From contig NC_009901.1 in the NCBI RefSeq assembly GCF_000018285.1, positions 1,301,001-1,365,000 of the forward strand: a stretch of DNA of 64,000 nucleotides, given 5' to 3'. Position 1 is the stretch's first letter, and each line of letters begins with the position of its first letter. Below, piece by piece: positions 39,021 through 48,869 of the stretch. The notes under the pieces were generated by a model. The model was not told where the DNA came from, ran no database searches, and saw only the letters and a list, made by a program, of their open reading frames with translations. Origin of the DNA: Shewanella pealeana ATCC 700345 (GTDB taxonomy: Bacteria > Pseudomonadota > Gammaproteobacteria > Enterobacterales > Shewanellaceae). The position numbers and the translations under genes are program-made.

Positions 39021-39411
39021 GTGCTTTTCGCCTTGCATGGATAAATAACAACCTAAAGTTTGCAAGTAATTACTCGGTTGTTGATATTGTAGGCGATGCG
39101 GGCAGTGTTTGTGTGGTCTAGAGGTTCATAAAGACTAGTGATTACAGCGTCATTTCTATTTTGGTAAGCCTAGAAACGTTACTGCTCTCACCGAGATAAG
39201 CTTCAATTGTCTTATCGATACGCGACAGCACTGTTTTGAGTAATACCAATCAGTATAAAGGCGTAGCTAATGGAATGGATAGTTGAGTCTTTCATATCAA
39301 CAAATACCTTCTATCTATAATTGGGGTAAAGCTTGTTAAAGGAAAGGTTTCAGGGTGAGATAGTAGCGGAACCACGAAGAGCTTAGTTTAGAAGGTGTGA
39401 TTCTCAGATAC
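39021..39411. other. spacer between tRNA operons 1 and 2
   Basis: The stretch holds no gene I can support. It carries one reversed copy of the short dispersed repeat at 39241-39256 and otherwise AT-rich unique sequence. Confidence 0.4.
39241..39256 (-). repeat. dispersed short repeat, reversed copy
   Basis: TAATACCAATCAGTAT is the exact reverse complement of the 16 bases at 27165 and 50283. Confidence 0.6.
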
Positions 39412-39440
39412 AAAAAAGCCACTCGATGGAGTGGCTTTTT
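39412..39440 (-). terminator. terminator of tRNA operon 2
   Basis: The stem GCCACTC/GAGTGGC is followed on the minus strand by six T, a near copy of the terminator at 38670. Confidence 0.9.
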
Positions 39441-39448
39441 TGTTTTTA

Positions 39449-39524
<76 letters not shown>

Positions 39525-39576
39525 TTATCTGCTTAACAAGTTAACTAATCAAGTTAGTGAACTCATTAATAAATGT

Positions 39577-39652
39577 TGGTGCCCGAACCCGGAATCGAAC
39601 CAGGGACACGAGGATTTTCAATCCTCTGCTCTACCGACTGAGCTATTCGGGC
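39577..39652 (-). tRNA. tRNA-Phe(GAA), copy 2
   Basis: Identical to the tRNA-Phe at 38834-38909, with anticodon GAA and encoded CCA. First tRNA of operon 2. Confidence 0.95.
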
Positions 39653-39732
39653 AACTAAGTATTACCAGAGTAAATCTTAGATTTGCTACTTCAAACTGAG
39701 CCTTTAAAGCCTGTCTCGTTTGGAGTGCGCGT

Positions 39733-39761
39733 ATAATATAGCGATGTTTTAGAAGGTGCAA
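39733..39761 (-). promoter_or_regulatory. promoter of tRNA operon 2
   Basis: TTGCAC (39761-39756), a 17-base spacer and TATTAT (39738-39733) on the minus strand, with the same GC-rich discriminator as operon 1. Confidence 0.75.
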
Positions 39762-40118
39762 GTGCTTTGTTGTGCGACTGAACAACAAATAGCCGTTAGG
39801 CGGGGTAAATGCTTTGTTTTATTGCTGTTTGTATTTTATTTCTACAAGATCTGGCGGGGCGAGGGCGGAGGGAGCCGGGCGGGGCTGTATGAATGAACCT
39901 AGATCAGGGTGAACGTTTGAGCGAGTAGGCAACCGTTCAGCAATGAAAGCTTGATAGTGCTTATTTAATTATTCAGGTATTAAAGAGGAAAACTGTGCGG
40001 AAATTGAAAGCACTCAAATATGTATAGGCTCTACAATCGTGCATATGAATAGCCGATGTAAAAAAGCACTCGGATCTGAATTAGTTTTATCGCGGCTAAG
40101 TCGCTGGAAAACAGATAC
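39762..40118. other. spacer between tRNA operons 2 and 3
   Basis: No gene or strong structure is visible. The sequence includes a G-rich patch (about 39850-39885). It should hold the upstream region of the operon 2 promoter. Confidence 0.4.
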
Positions 40119-40148
40119 AAAAAAGCCACTCGATGGAGTGGCTTTTTT
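40119..40148 (-). terminator. terminator of tRNA operon 3, displaced by the IS element
   Basis: Same stem GCCACTC/GAGTGGC and T run as the other two copies. The IS3 element now separates it from its tRNA-Thr by 1.3 kb. Confidence 0.88.
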
Positions 40149-40197
40149 GTTTTTATTGTCTTGTCCTGAAATGTGTTTACACATTTAGGACTTTATA

Positions 40198-40596
40198 ATG
40201 ACTACACCAATACCAGCCCGCGTTAAGCGAACACAGCGAGATTATTCGTTAGGCTTTAAATTACAAGTTGTAGCTGCCGTAGAAAAAGGCGATATGACTT
40301 ATAAACAAGCTCAAACAACCTATGGCATCCAAGGTCGCTCCACGGTACTTACTTGGCTTAGAAAGCACGGTAAGATGGACTGGACTCAACCAGTGAGAAT
40401 GACTATGCCAAAAACAACTAAAGCTAAAGAAACCCCAGCTCAAAAGATTAAGCGCCTTGAAAAAGAGCTGGAAGATGAGCACTTACGTAATCTATTACTC
40501 AATGAAGCCGTTGATATTATTGATGCAGAATATGGAGCTGGCCTTAGAAAAAAGTACTTAGCCAGGGAGCGAGAAGTCTTCAAAAACAGAAAGTAA
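40198..40596 (+). CDS. IS3-family transposase OrfA
   Basis: This 132-residue helix-turn-helix protein binds the IS ends. The N-terminal HTH covers about residues 15-60 (YSLGFKLQVVAAVEKGDMTYKQA, then GRSTVLTWLRKHG). A leucine-zipper-like coiled coil follows near 80-105 (AQKIKRLEKELEDEHLRNLLL). A heptamer A AAA AAG in the correct phase lies at 40548-40554, the usual -1 frameshift signal that makes the OrfAB fusion transposase. Confidence 0.9.
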   Translation: MTTPIPARVKRTQRDYSLGFKLQVVAAVEKGDMTYKQAQTTYGIQGRSTVLTWLRKHGKMDWTQPVRMTMPKTTKAKETPAQKIKRLEKELEDEHLRNLLLNEAVDIIDAEYGAGLRKKYLAREREVFKNRK

Positions 40597-40679
40597 CGAG
40601 CTTAAATCGCGCTTGTAAGCTTCTGGGTATAACAAGACAAGCTATCTATCAAAGAGAACGAAGAGCGAATTGTAGAGCA

Positions 40680-41432
40680 ATGGAGTTAGCCCCTGTAAGA
40701 GCGATGATACTAGATATCCGTCGGTTTATGCCTCGGATTGGTGGCAAGAAACTCTACTTTTTACTTAAACCTAAGTTCATCGAGAAAGGGATTAAACTTG
40801 GGCGCGATAACTTCTTTAGTTACTTGAAAAGTGAAGGCTTGTTAGTCAAACCTAAGCGTAATTATACCAAGACGACTAACAGTAAACATTGGATGAAGAA
40901 ACATCCAAATTTACTGAAAGAGTTAGTGCCAACAGCACCTGAAGAGGTGTTTGTTAGTGATATAACATATGTGCAATCAGAGCAAGGCATACATTATCTA
41001 TCATTGGTAACTGACGCGTTCAGTCGTAAAATAATGGGATATGAATTAAGTAATGAAATGAAAGCTACAGACGTAGTCAAAGCGTTAGAAATGACGATAA
41101 GTAATCGGCAGTATCAACATCGAGCAGTGCATCACTCAGACAGAGGGTTACAGTATTGCTCTGCCGTTTATCAGTTAGCGTTGCAAAGAAGTGACATCCG
41201 CGCATCAATGACCGATGGATATGACTGCTACCAAAACGCACTAGCAGAACGTATAAATGGGATATTAAAGCAAGAGTTTCTATTATCTCCTTGCTGCAAC
41301 CTTAATGAGTTAAAGCAACTCGTTGAGGAGTCAATTTTTATATACAATGAGCTGAGACCGCACTTAAGCTTGGGTATGAAAACACCTAATCAAGTGCATA
41401 AAAAAGACCAGCAGCAGAAGCTACTGGTCTAG
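40680..41432 (+). CDS. IS3-family transposase OrfB (DDE integrase core)
   Basis: Catalytic part of the transposase. The -1 frame is open from 40548, and KVTSLNRACKLLGITRQAIY reads through before the ATG at 40680, so the real product is likely the OrfAB fusion covering 40198-41432. The rve domain shows the DDE residues in VFVSDITYV, HHSDRGLQYCS and NALAERINGILKQEF. No stop or frameshift interrupts it, so the element is probably active. It is transcribed opposite to the tRNA operons around it. Confidence 0.9.
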   Translation: MELAPVRAMILDIRRFMPRIGGKKLYFLLKPKFIEKGIKLGRDNFFSYLKSEGLLVKPKRNYTKTTNSKHWMKKHPNLLKELVPTAPEEVFVSDITYVQSEQGIHYLSLVTDAFSRKIMGYELSNEMKATDVVKALEMTISNRQYQHRAVHHSDRGLQYCSAVYQLALQRSDIRASMTDGYDCYQNALAERINGILKQEFLLSPCCNLNELKQLVEESIFIYNELRPHLSLGMKTPNQVHKKDQQQKLLV

Positions 41433-41466
41433 TAAAAACCGTCAACCTATTTCAGGACGGGACATA

Positions 41467-41542
<76 letters not shown>

Positions 41543-41594
41543 TTATCTGCATAACAAGTTATCTAATCAAGTTAGTAAACTCATTAATAAATGT

Positions 41595-41670
41595 TGGTGC
41601 CCGAACCCGGAATCGAACCAGGGACACGAGGATTTTCAATCCTCTGCTCTACCGACTGAGCTATTCGGGC
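41595..41670 (-). tRNA. tRNA-Phe(GAA), copy 3
   Basis: Identical to copies 1 and 2, with anticodon GAA and encoded CCA. First tRNA of operon 3. Confidence 0.95.
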
Positions 41671-41752
41671 AACTAAGTATTACCAGAGTAAATCTTAGAT
41701 TTGCTACTACAAACTCACTGGCTTAAATGCCTGCCTCGTTTGGAGTGCGCAC

Positions 41753-41781
41753 ATCTTATAGCGGTGAAAAATTTCCTGCAA
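41753..41781 (-). promoter_or_regulatory. promoter of tRNA operon 3
   Basis: On the minus strand, TTGCAG (41781-41776), a 17-base spacer and TAAGAT (41758-41753) are followed by a GTGCGC discriminator. It is diverged from the other two copies and may have different strength. The upstream sequence to 42047 holds no supported gene. Confidence 0.6.
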
Positions 41782-42047
41782 GGGCTTTTTTGTTTAACGG
41801 CCACTGTTCGCTTAGTTTGTGTGCAGGGCGCTAAAAAACGAACAATCATTGACATGTTTGTGACTAAAATACGCACTACAACCTCTGATGTAGGACGGTT
41901 ATCGCTTTTGGACTGGCAGGTTAATCATAGTGTTTTACATATATAAAGAGGGAGGGAGGCTTAGTGACTCACTTATTTTATCAAGGTTATGACTCTAGAA
42001 TCGTCTATGAGTGCTTGTTTTTTAAACTGGCGCGGGGCGTTAAACAT

Positions 42048-42084
42048 AAAGGCGTCGCTTAAATTAAGTTTAAGCGACGCCTTT
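42048..42084. terminator. terminator downstream of mutY-yggX
   Basis: A 16-bp stem (42048-42063 with 42069-42084) around GGCGTCGCTT/AAGCGACGCC has a 5-base loop and T-rich sides. It is 27 bases past the yggX stop. Confidence 0.85.
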
Positions 42085-42111
42085 ATTGGTTCATTTTATA
42101 AGCTTGCAGTG

Positions 42112-42390
42112 TTACTCGTCATCTTTTTGAGGAACATAACCCTCAATCTCAACGTCTTTGCCTTCAAACAGAAAGTTTACCATCTGCTCTTCTAAAAATT
42201 TACGATCCTCAACATTCATCATGTTAAGTTTCTTTTCGTTGATCAACATGGTTTGCTTTGACTGCCAAAGAGCCCAGGCTTCTTTACTCACATTGTCGAA
42301 AATACGCTTTCCCAAATCGCCAGGGTAGAGCTGAAAACCTAGGCCTTCTGCTTCTTTGTTTAAATACACGCAGTTTACTGTGCGAGCCAT
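42112..42390 (-). CDS. yggX: YggX, Fe(II)-trafficking / oxidative damage protection protein
   Basis: This 92-residue cytoplasmic protein matches YggX over its whole length, with [17 protein letters not shown] (conserved Cys7), [37 protein letters not shown] and [15 protein letters not shown]. YggX protects iron-sulfur proteins and DNA from oxidants in Salmonella and E. coli. It starts two bases after the mutY stop, the common enterobacterial and Shewanella arrangement that pairs it with an Fe-S DNA-repair enzyme. Confidence 0.95.
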   Translation of the reverse strand: MARTVNCVYLNKEAEGLGFQLYPGDLGKRIFDNVSKEAWALWQSKQTMLINEKKLNMMNVEDRKFLEEQMVNFLFEGKDVEIEGYVPQKDDE

Positions 42391-42392
42391 GA

Positions 42393-43457
42393 TTACTCCT
42401 TATTTAATACAGAACCTAAGTCGGCCAAAATTCGCTCGGTGGCCGAGGCTAAACCAACTTTTGGTGGATGAGTTAAGTTATACCAGACCGTGGAAGTTTG
42501 TTCCATGATCTGGTTATCGCTATGCCCTGTTGCTCGGATGAGTACCGGCTGGACATCGAGGTGAAAGTGGCTAAAGGTGTGTCTAAATCCTGTTAGTTCA
42601 AGCTCTGAGATCACCTTTAGCTGTTTGTCTTTTATATAAGTATCTAATTCTTGGCGCTGACTAAACTGCGGGAAGCACCAGAGCCCGCCCCAAATACCCG
42701 CCGGAGGACGCTTTTCTAACTGCACTTGCTGATTTTCTTCAATGACTAGCAGCCAAGCAGATTTTTCTGGAATGGTTTTCTTAGGTTTTTTACCAGGGAA
42801 TTCGCTCTGACGACCACTTAACTGAGCCTTACAGTCAATGGCGACCGGGCATTGAGCGCAGTTGGGTTTTGAGCGGGTGCATACTGTCGCACCTATATCC
42901 ATCATGGCCTGGTTATATTTTTGGATATCTTTTGCTGGCGTTAGGTTTTCAGTTAATAGCCAAAGTTGTTGCTCTACAGGTTTTTTACCAGGCCAACCTT
43001 CGATAGCGCCGTGGCGAGCCAAAACACGCTTAACGTTACCGTCGAGAATGGGGAAATTAAGCCCCAGTGATAAAGACAGTACCGCTCCAGCGGTGGAGCG
43101 GCCAATGCCGGGCAGCGCTAAAACGTCATCGAAATCGGTTGGAAACTCACCACTAAACTGTGATTGCATTGTTTGGGCTGCTTTATGCAGGTTACGTGCG
43201 CGTGCGTAATACCCAAGCCCAGTCCAATAGTGCAGCACTTCATCTTGCTCGGCACTAGCCAAGGTATCGATATCTGGAAATCGAGCAATGAATTTTTCGA
43301 AATAGGGGATAACGGTGGCAACTTGAGTCTGCTGCAGCATGATCTCTGAAATCCACACTTTGTATGGGGTTTTAGCGATTTGCCAAGGGAGCTGTTTACG
43401 ACCAAAGTTGTCGTACCAAGTAATAATTCGGGTTGAAAAAGAGGCGGTAGTTTTCAT
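42393..43457 (-). CDS. mutY: A/G-specific adenine DNA glycosylase
   Basis: Removes adenine mispaired with 8-oxoguanine. The 354-residue protein has catalytic Glu38 in [12 protein letters not shown], the helix-hairpin-helix [14 protein letters not shown] near 115-130 with the catalytic Asp in [12 protein letters not shown], and the 4Fe-4S loop C-X6-C-X2-C-X5-C near residues 195-215. A C-terminal NUDIX-like domain reads the 8-oxoG. It is the first gene of the mutY-yggX pair and is divergent from trmB across a 272-bp gap. Confidence 0.95.
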   Translation of the reverse strand: MKTTASFSTRIITWYDNFGRKQLPWQIAKTPYKVWISEIMLQQTQVATVIPYFEKFIARFPDIDTLASAEQDEVLHYWTGLGYYARARNLHKAAQTMQSQFSGEFPTDFDDVLALPGIGRSTAGAVLSLSLGLNFPILDGNVKRVLARHGAIEGWPGKKPVEQQLWLLTENLTPAKDIQKYNQAMMDIGATVCTRSKPNCAQCPVAIDCKAQLSGRQSEFPGKKPKKTIPEKSAWLLVIEENQQVQLEKRPPAGIWGGLWCFPQFSQRQELDTYIKDKQLKVISELELTGFRHTFSHFHLDVQPVLIRATGHSDNQIMEQTSTVWYNLTHPPKVGLASATERILADLGSVLNKE

Positions 43458-43729
43458 CGGCGCAGTGTAACTTTAGCCTTGGCGATTAACAAGCCGACAC
43501 TTGTGCTTATTAAGCAGGAAATGATGCAAATTGTTATTGGATACGTGCAGTGTTTGAGCGCTAAAGCAAGTTATTTGCGGGCAAACTATAGCTGTTGCTC
43601 GCACAAACTGAGATTCTTGGTATAATTTCGCCACAATAAGGCTTGCACTGAAGGTTTAACTTTGGATAATGCCTTTCTTTTTTAAATAATAGCTGTCTAA
43701 TGCTAGCGCAGCCTTAAGCGAGGGCGATA

Positions 43730-44443
43730 ATGAGCGACGTAACAACCGCTGAATTCAATGAAGAGGGTAAATACCTTCGTAAAGTCAGAAGCTTTGTGTT
43801 GAGAGAGGGCCGTCTAACTAAAGGTCAAGCTCAAGCAATGGAGCAGCAATGGCCTAAAATTGGTCTAGATTACACTCCTGAGCCAATCGACTTAGTTGAA
43901 GTCTTTGGCCGTGAAGCTGATACCGTTTTAGAAATTGGTTTTGGTATGGGCGCATCATTAGTTGCAATGGCGAAGGCTGCACCAGAATTAAACTTTATTG
44001 GTATTGAAGTGCATAAACCTGGTGTTGGTGCCTGTCTGGCAGAAGCTGCAGAAGCTGGCGTGACCAACCTACGTGTTTATCACCATGATGCGATTGAAGT
44101 GCTCGAGAACAGCATTGCCGAAGGCAGCCTGGCTTGTGTGCAATTATTCTTCCCAGATCCTTGGCATAAGACTCGTCACCATAAGCGTCGTATCGTTCAA
44201 GCGCCATTTGCTGAATTGATCCGTAGCAAACTTAAGGTTGGCGGTGTATTCCATCTAGCAACAGATTGGGAAAACTACAGCGAGCATATGCTGGAAGTGA
44301 TGACTGCAGCGCCTGGTTATAAAAACCAATCTGCAACAGGTGATGTCGTAGAGCGTCCAGCTCACCGTCCGCTAACTAAATTCGAAGCGCGTGGCCACCG
44401 TTTAGGTCATGGTGTTTGGGATCTTATGTTTGAGCGCGTTTAA
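43730..44443 (+). CDS. trmB: tRNA (guanine-N7-)-methyltransferase
   Basis: Makes m7G46 in tRNA variable loops with S-adenosylmethionine. The 237-residue chain shows the SAM-binding [14 protein letters not shown] near 70-83, [16 protein letters not shown] near 93-108 and the family signature [19 protein letters not shown] near 140-158. The end is [18 protein letters not shown] precedes the ATG. It begins the trmB-yggL-glsA unit. Confidence 0.95.
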   Translation: MSDVTTAEFNEEGKYLRKVRSFVLREGRLTKGQAQAMEQQWPKIGLDYTPEPIDLVEVFGREADTVLEIGFGMGASLVAMAKAAPELNFIGIEVHKPGVGACLAEAAEAGVTNLRVYHHDAIEVLENSIAEGSLACVQLFFPDPWHKTRHHKRRIVQAPFAELIRSKLKVGGVFHLATDWENYSEHMLEVMTAAPGYKNQSATGDVVERPAHRPLTKFEARGHRLGHGVWDLMFERV

Positions 44444-44493
44444 GCGTTTAATAAGAAAGTAAACTTTAAAATAAGCTATTTAGGAGAGTAACC

Positions 44494-44820
44494 ATGGCAG
44501 CAAACCGTAGCCGTCGCTTACGTAAGAAATTACGCGTTGATGAGTTCCAAGAGTTTGGATTTGACGTTAACTGGACTTTTAATGAGTCAGTAACTGAAGA
44601 GCAAATTGATGCGATCGTTGATCAGTTTATTGATGAAGTCATTGAACCAGCAGGTCTTGGTTATCATGGCGGCGGCCATAAAGAGTGGGAAGGTATTATT
44701 GCCACTCAAGATATTGGCAAGTGTACTGAAGAAAACAGAGCCGCTGTTAAGGCGTTCTTTGATGCACAACCAGTATCAGATCTTGAAATTGGTGAGCTTT
44801 TCGATATCTGGTGGGGCTAA
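44494..44820 (+). CDS. yggL: YggL family protein (DUF469)
   Basis: Small acidic cytoplasmic protein of 108 residues matching YggL ([19 protein letters not shown] and [18 protein letters not shown]). E. coli YggL has been linked to the 50S subunit; its role is not settled. AGGAG precedes the ATG. The stop codon overlaps the glsA start (TAATG), so the two are translationally coupled. Confidence 0.93.
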   Translation: MAANRSRRLRKKLRVDEFQEFGFDVNWTFNESVTEEQIDAIVDQFIDEVIEPAGLGYHGGGHKEWEGIIATQDIGKCTEENRAAVKAFFDAQPVSDLEIGELFDIWWG

Positions 44821-45734
44821 TGCCTGAATTGGCATTACTTGAAGAGGTCATCGAAAAAGTTCGGCCTCTTCTAGGACAGGGGAAAGTAGCTGATTATATT
44901 CCAGCGCTTGCCCAAGTCGATGCTAATAAGCTAGGTATTGCGGTGACAACCTCTGACGGTGTCACAATAGGGGCTGGAGATTATCTCGAGCCCTTTTCAA
45001 TTCAGAGTATCTCTAAGGTATTTAGTCTTACCTTAGCGCTGATGTTGTATGAAGAAGATGAAATTTGGTCGAGAGTAGGTAAAGAACCCTCAGGCCATTC
45101 TTTTAACTCTTTAGTACAGGTTGAATTGGAAAAAGGCTTACCTCGAAATCCATTTATCAACGCTGGCGCGCTGGTCATTGCCGACCTTTTGCAAAGTCGC
45201 CTAGGTGCTCCTAAGCACCGTATGCTTGAGATTGTTCGTCAGCTCAGTGAAAACCATCGCATAGGTTACGATAAAGTCGTTGCCGCGTCTGAGTATCAAC
45301 ACAGTGCAAGAAATGCTGCGATTGCTTACTTGATGAAGTCCTTTGGTAATTTCAACAATGATGTCGATACTGTGCTGCATAGCTATTTTCATTATTGTTC
45401 GCTGCGCATGAGCTGCGCAGATCTATCCCGTGCTATGTTTTACTTAGCAAACTCAGGTAAGAGCCTTGCTGGTAAGCAACTTATTACGCCTGTGCAAAAT
45501 CGGCAGCTAAATGCCTTATTAGCCACATCTGGTCTTTATGATGGTGCTGGTGAGTTCGCTTATCGTGTCGGTATGCCGGGTAAGAGCGGTGTCGGTGGTG
45601 GAATTATCGCGGTGATCCCTGGCGATATGTCTGTGTGCGTTTGGTCCCCAGAGCTTGATGCCAACGGCAACTCTTTAGCGGGCACTGCTGTGTTAGAGGC
45701 TTTGAGTCAGACTTTAGGTCGCTCAATTTTCTAG
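44820..45734 (+). CDS. glsA: glutaminase
   Basis: Hydrolyses glutamine to glutamate and ammonia. The 304-residue protein has the beta-lactamase-like SxxK catalytic pair Ser63 and Lys66 in QSISKVFSL, the [10 protein letters not shown] and [17 protein letters not shown] motifs, and [15 protein letters not shown] near residue 260. An in-frame GTG three codons upstream (44811) is less likely than the ATG coupled to the yggL stop. Confidence 0.94.
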   Translation: MPELALLEEVIEKVRPLLGQGKVADYIPALAQVDANKLGIAVTTSDGVTIGAGDYLEPFSIQSISKVFSLTLALMLYEEDEIWSRVGKEPSGHSFNSLVQVELEKGLPRNPFINAGALVIADLLQSRLGAPKHRMLEIVRQLSENHRIGYDKVVAASEYQHSARNAAIAYLMKSFGNFNNDVDTVLHSYFHYCSLRMSCADLSRAMFYLANSGKSLAGKQLITPVQNRQLNALLATSGLYDGAGEFAYRVGMPGKSGVGGGIIAVIPGDMSVCVWSPELDANGNSLAGTAVLEALSQTLGRSIF

Positions 45735-45967
45735 TATTACTGTTCGACTTTGTTATATCTGCATCGATATCAGTACCTACACCAGTTGTTTGTGATATTT
45801 GGCTAATAGTTAGTTTAATTGGCCAAATATCTTACTGCTATACATCTTCAAAACCTAACGAACCACTCTTAATTCTTTTAAAACAGTAGCTTGTGTGTTT
45901 TGGCATAGTCTGTGCTTTATCTCAGTCAATATAAAGATTTAGATAATAGCGATAAAGGATTGAAGCG

Positions 45968-46783
45968 ATGAAAAAATTACTTACCTCAGTTGGGATCTCT
46001 GCAGTGTTGCTTTCGGCAACTAGCCTACAAATAGTTTCTGCTCATAGCGACCATGATATGACCAATGAGTGTGAAGTCTCATTGAATTACGATGTTACCG
46101 TAGAGCCTAAGAAGCTTATCGTGAGCGAGGTTGGTGACGAGAAGTACCGCATTGAAATGGATAAGCTGTTTGTTAATGGCAAGCAAGTTTCACTCAATAG
46201 TGAACAGCAAGCATTAATTAGCCAGTATTCGCAAGAGGTTTCAACGCAGGTTCCAGAAGTCATAGCACTGGTTAATGATGCCGTAGAGATGGCATCAACG
46301 GCAGTGAGCTTAGCCTTGACGCCACTATTAGGTGATAGCGCCGGCGCTAAAATTGACGAGATGATGGCAGGTCTTGAGGAGCGTATCGAGACTGTGGCTT
46401 ACCAGAATGGCGATAAGTTTTACTTAGGTTCGACCGAGTCTTCTTTAGAAGATGCTTTTGGCGAAGAGTTTGAGCAAGAGATGGAAGAGTTAGTACAAAA
46501 CTCTCTAGGCAGCATGATGATGACTCTGGGTGCACAGATGATGTCTGGTGACGGTGATAGCTTCGAACAGAAGATGGACTCATTCTCACATAAAATGGAT
46601 TCAATCGGCGAAGAAATAGAGCTGCAGATGGATCAACAAGCCGAAGATTTAGAAGCGCGTGGCGAGAAACTATGTGAAAGATTTAAAACCTTAGTGGTGC
46701 TAGAGCAGCAATTGCGCAGTGAAATTCCTGAGCTTGCTAATTATCCCCTAGTTGAAACAGCAAACACGACTTTGCAGGAGTAA
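45968..46783 (+). CDS. yggN: YggN family protein (DUF2884), periplasmic
   Basis: Exported protein of 271 residues. A signal peptide ends near IVSA, then CEVSLNYDVTVEPKKLIV opens the DUF2884 domain, and acidic Met-rich helices follow near 170-230. Two cysteines (about residues 36 and 237) may pair. The function is unknown in all species I know of. AAAGGATTGAAGCG precedes the ATG. It stands alone between glsA and a terminator. Confidence 0.8.
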   Translation: MKKLLTSVGISAVLLSATSLQIVSAHSDHDMTNECEVSLNYDVTVEPKKLIVSEVGDEKYRIEMDKLFVNGKQVSLNSEQQALISQYSQEVSTQVPEVIALVNDAVEMASTAVSLALTPLLGDSAGAKIDEMMAGLEERIETVAYQNGDKFYLGSTESSLEDAFGEEFEQEMEELVQNSLGSMMMTLGAQMMSGDGDSFEQKMDSFSHKMDSIGEEIELQMDQQAEDLEARGEKLCERFKTLVVLEQQLRSEIPELANYPLVETANTTLQE

Positions 46784-47136
46784 ATACAGTTTCACTGGAC
46801 TCTTTGGCTGATCAAACATAATCAGTACTTCTGTTGCTTCTGACTGTCTTGCAACCCCCCTGCATCCCACCTTTATGCAGGGGTTTTTCCGTTTTAAGCC
46901 CTGCTAAACTTTTGTACTAGCTAAGAGCTTTCAAGTTAGGCCAAACTACATATTTGATGAGTTATGGGGATTTTTTGGTATACTTCTAAAAATAAAAGCA
47001 AAAACCAAATATTGGTAAATAATAAAAACTCTACTCTAGCGTACGCATATTCACTTAAGATATTGTTTTTATACTAAATAACATGTCTTAGCGATGGAAG
47101 TACTATTACTGTCGTAAACACCTTAAGGCGATTTAC
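46784..47136. other. gap between yggN and a LysR gene
   Basis: Besides the terminator at 46857 this AT-rich gap should contain the promoter of the LysR-type gene. No small gene was found. Confidence 0.4.
46857..46888 (+). terminator. terminator of yggN
   Basis: The stem CCCCTGCAT/ATGCAGGGG (46857-46865 with 46875-46883) is followed by five T. Confidence 0.88.
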
Positions 47137-48078
47137 ATGTTAGAACTTTTAGAACCAATCGCAATTTTTACCCATGTGGCTCGAGCGGGGAGTTTTAGCT
47201 CTGCAGCGAGAAAGTTAGGCATATCAAAGTCTAAAGTCAGTACCCAAGTGGCCGATCTGGAGCACAAGCTTGGCGTTCAATTGATTCAACGTACAACTAG
47301 AAGCTTGAGTTTAACCGAGGCGGGTCAGCTACTGTATACCCAAGGTGAAGAGTTATTAAGAGATGCCGACCAAGCTGTTGCTAGCGTTCATAATCTTAAT
47401 GATGCTACCCGAGGCGTATTGAAAGTTGGTATTTCTCAGTCTTTCGGCACCATGCATATCATTCCTGCTTTGCCAGAGTTTATGGCAAGGCATCCAGAAC
47501 TAGAGTTACAAGTTAGCCTGCTCGACCATAAAGTCGATGTGGTTAGCGAAGGTTTAGATCTGCTTCTTACTATGTCAGAGCAATTGCCCCTTGGCATGGT
47601 TGCCAGACCCTTGATGAAATGTCAGTTCTTGTTAGCCGCCTCTCCCTCATACGTTGCAAAACATGGCGTTCCTAGCCGCCCAGAGCAGCTGGTGGACCAT
47701 AATTGCTTGGTTTACCAAGGTGAGTGGCATGAGCATAGCGTATGGCAATTTAAACAGGGTGAAGACAACTGTGAAATTGGCGTAACAGGTAATTTCAGAG
47801 TCGATAATGCGCCAGCACTTAAGTCTGCTGCAGTTAGTGGTTTGGGTGTGGTTTATCTTGCCAGTTACCTGCTCGAAGATGAGCTTGAGAAGGGCACTTT
47901 AGTCCCTCTTCTTGAAGACTGGCAGTTGACTCATAATTTACCATTGCAGGCTGTTTACCCAAGACGTAAGCATTTAGCACCTAAGGTGAGCGCCTTTATC
48001 GATTTTATAAAGGATCATATCGGTACCCCGCCATATTGGGACGCCCCCTTAAAAGACTTGTATGCAAAGCGTAAGTAA
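47137..48078 (+). CDS. LysR-family regulator (CrgA-like)
   Basis: This 313-residue regulator has an N-terminal winged helix (VARAGSFSSAARKLGISKSKVSTQVADLE, about residues 15-43) and the co-inducer domain (VLKVGISQSFG, GLDLLLTMS, GLGVVYLASYL). The GSFSSAAR pattern and the length put it in the CrgA/AaeR-like branch. No divergent target gene is adjacent. It is followed by a 340-bp gap, so effector and targets cannot be inferred. Confidence 0.85.
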   Translation: MLELLEPIAIFTHVARAGSFSSAARKLGISKSKVSTQVADLEHKLGVQLIQRTTRSLSLTEAGQLLYTQGEELLRDADQAVASVHNLNDATRGVLKVGISQSFGTMHIIPALPEFMARHPELELQVSLLDHKVDVVSEGLDLLLTMSEQLPLGMVARPLMKCQFLLAASPSYVAKHGVPSRPEQLVDHNCLVYQGEWHEHSVWQFKQGEDNCEIGVTGNFRVDNAPALKSAAVSGLGVVYLASYLLEDELEKGTLVPLLEDWQLTHNLPLQAVYPRRKHLAPKVSAFIDFIKDHIGTPPYWDAPLKDLYAKRK

Positions 48079-48422
48079 ATGGGGAAACATTGTTCTGCAT
48101 TTGGGACGCTGTAAAGCTGAACGAGTGTTGGTACTTGTTACTCTTTGAAATTCAGTTACTTAAGCTCTGTAGCTAAATTGTTTAGCCAAGCTAGAGTTAG
48201 TTTTGGCTAAACAACTTTAAATCATTTCAGTTGCAGTTTGTTTTCATTTTAATACAATTGTAACCAGTTGATTCAAAAAGTTCTGAGTCCTATAGTGCAA
48301 TCGAGAATGACCCCTCTCAATTGTGCTATACAGAGCCGCTATATGCAGTTTTGTATCAATGCTGGTAGGCTTTAATAACTAAAACAATACCAGCCTTAAA
48401 ACCATCATCCTAGTTTGGTTTG
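48079..48422. other. intergenic, no supported gene
   Basis: AT-rich sequence between the LysR gene and a terminator hairpin. A short complementarity CAATCGAGA/TCTCAATTG occurs around 48298-48325. The hairpin downstream (48423) might end the LysR transcript or an unseen small RNA. Confidence 0.35.
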
Positions 48423-48448
48423 CCCCGGTTTCCAACCGGGGTATTTTT
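48423..48448 (+). terminator. terminator hairpin
   Basis: The stem CCCCGGTT/AACCGGGG (48423-48430 with 48434-48441), loop TCC, is followed by TATTTTT. It lies 345 bases after the LysR stop. Confidence 0.82.
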
Positions 48449-48787
48449 CTATCTACTCTCGATATACTCCCCAAATTTTAGTGGCATTCTCAATCGATAA
48501 TTCCTAGCTAATAGCTGAAAGAATAGTATTCCCTTGTGAAGCTGTTCAACGCAGAAGTAGGCAGCAAATACCGCTCCAGAATGACGAGTTTTAGCGGCTC
48601 TGATACTGCGACTCTTAAAGAACAAGAGGGAGCTTAACCTTAGTTCAATAATGCTCTTCACTCGTTGCAAGCAGTATGTCCCCGGCATGCTTGCAGACAT
48701 TTCCTCCATACTTGGAGGTTAGATGCAGCGAATGTTATTAATTCACGACTATATGGATATAGGAGGTACGAGACCAAGGATAATGGA
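48449..48787. other. unexplained flank of the IS110 element
   Basis: An 86-codon minus-strand frame (48449-48709) is open here but matches nothing I know, and its composition gives no strong support. The stretch includes a stem CCTCCA/TGGAGG near 48704-48719. It may be remnant or target sequence for the adjoining IS element. Confidence 0.3.
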
Positions 48788-48869
48788 ATGGACCCATCCA
48801 CTTTTAATCGGCCTCGCAATGGGCCACGATGTAGTTGCTTAAACTCATCAGAAAGAGGACGGGTCCACT

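Larger units (their letters stand above)
40157..41464 (+). mobile_element. IS3-family insertion sequence (IS150-like), 1308 bp
   Basis: Terminal inverted repeats begin TGTCTTGTCCTGAAAT on the left and TGTCCCGTCCTGAAAT on the right. Both flanks carry TAT (40154-40156 and 41465-41467), a 3-bp target duplication. The intact tRNA operons have a single TAT at this point, so the empty site can be reconstructed. The element encodes orfA and orfB with a programmed frameshift signal and looks functional. The IS150 subgroup is inferred from the 3-bp duplication and the slippery site. Confidence 0.92.

Noticed and set aside
40198..41432. IS3 transposase as a frameshifted pseudogene
   Set aside because: The orfA/orfB split is the normal IS3 arrangement with a correctly phased A AAA AAG slippery site, so the gene is intact.
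48449..48709. 86-codon minus-strand frame beside the IS110 element
   Set aside because: Matches nothing known and lacks a convincing start. Described only as an unexplained flank.
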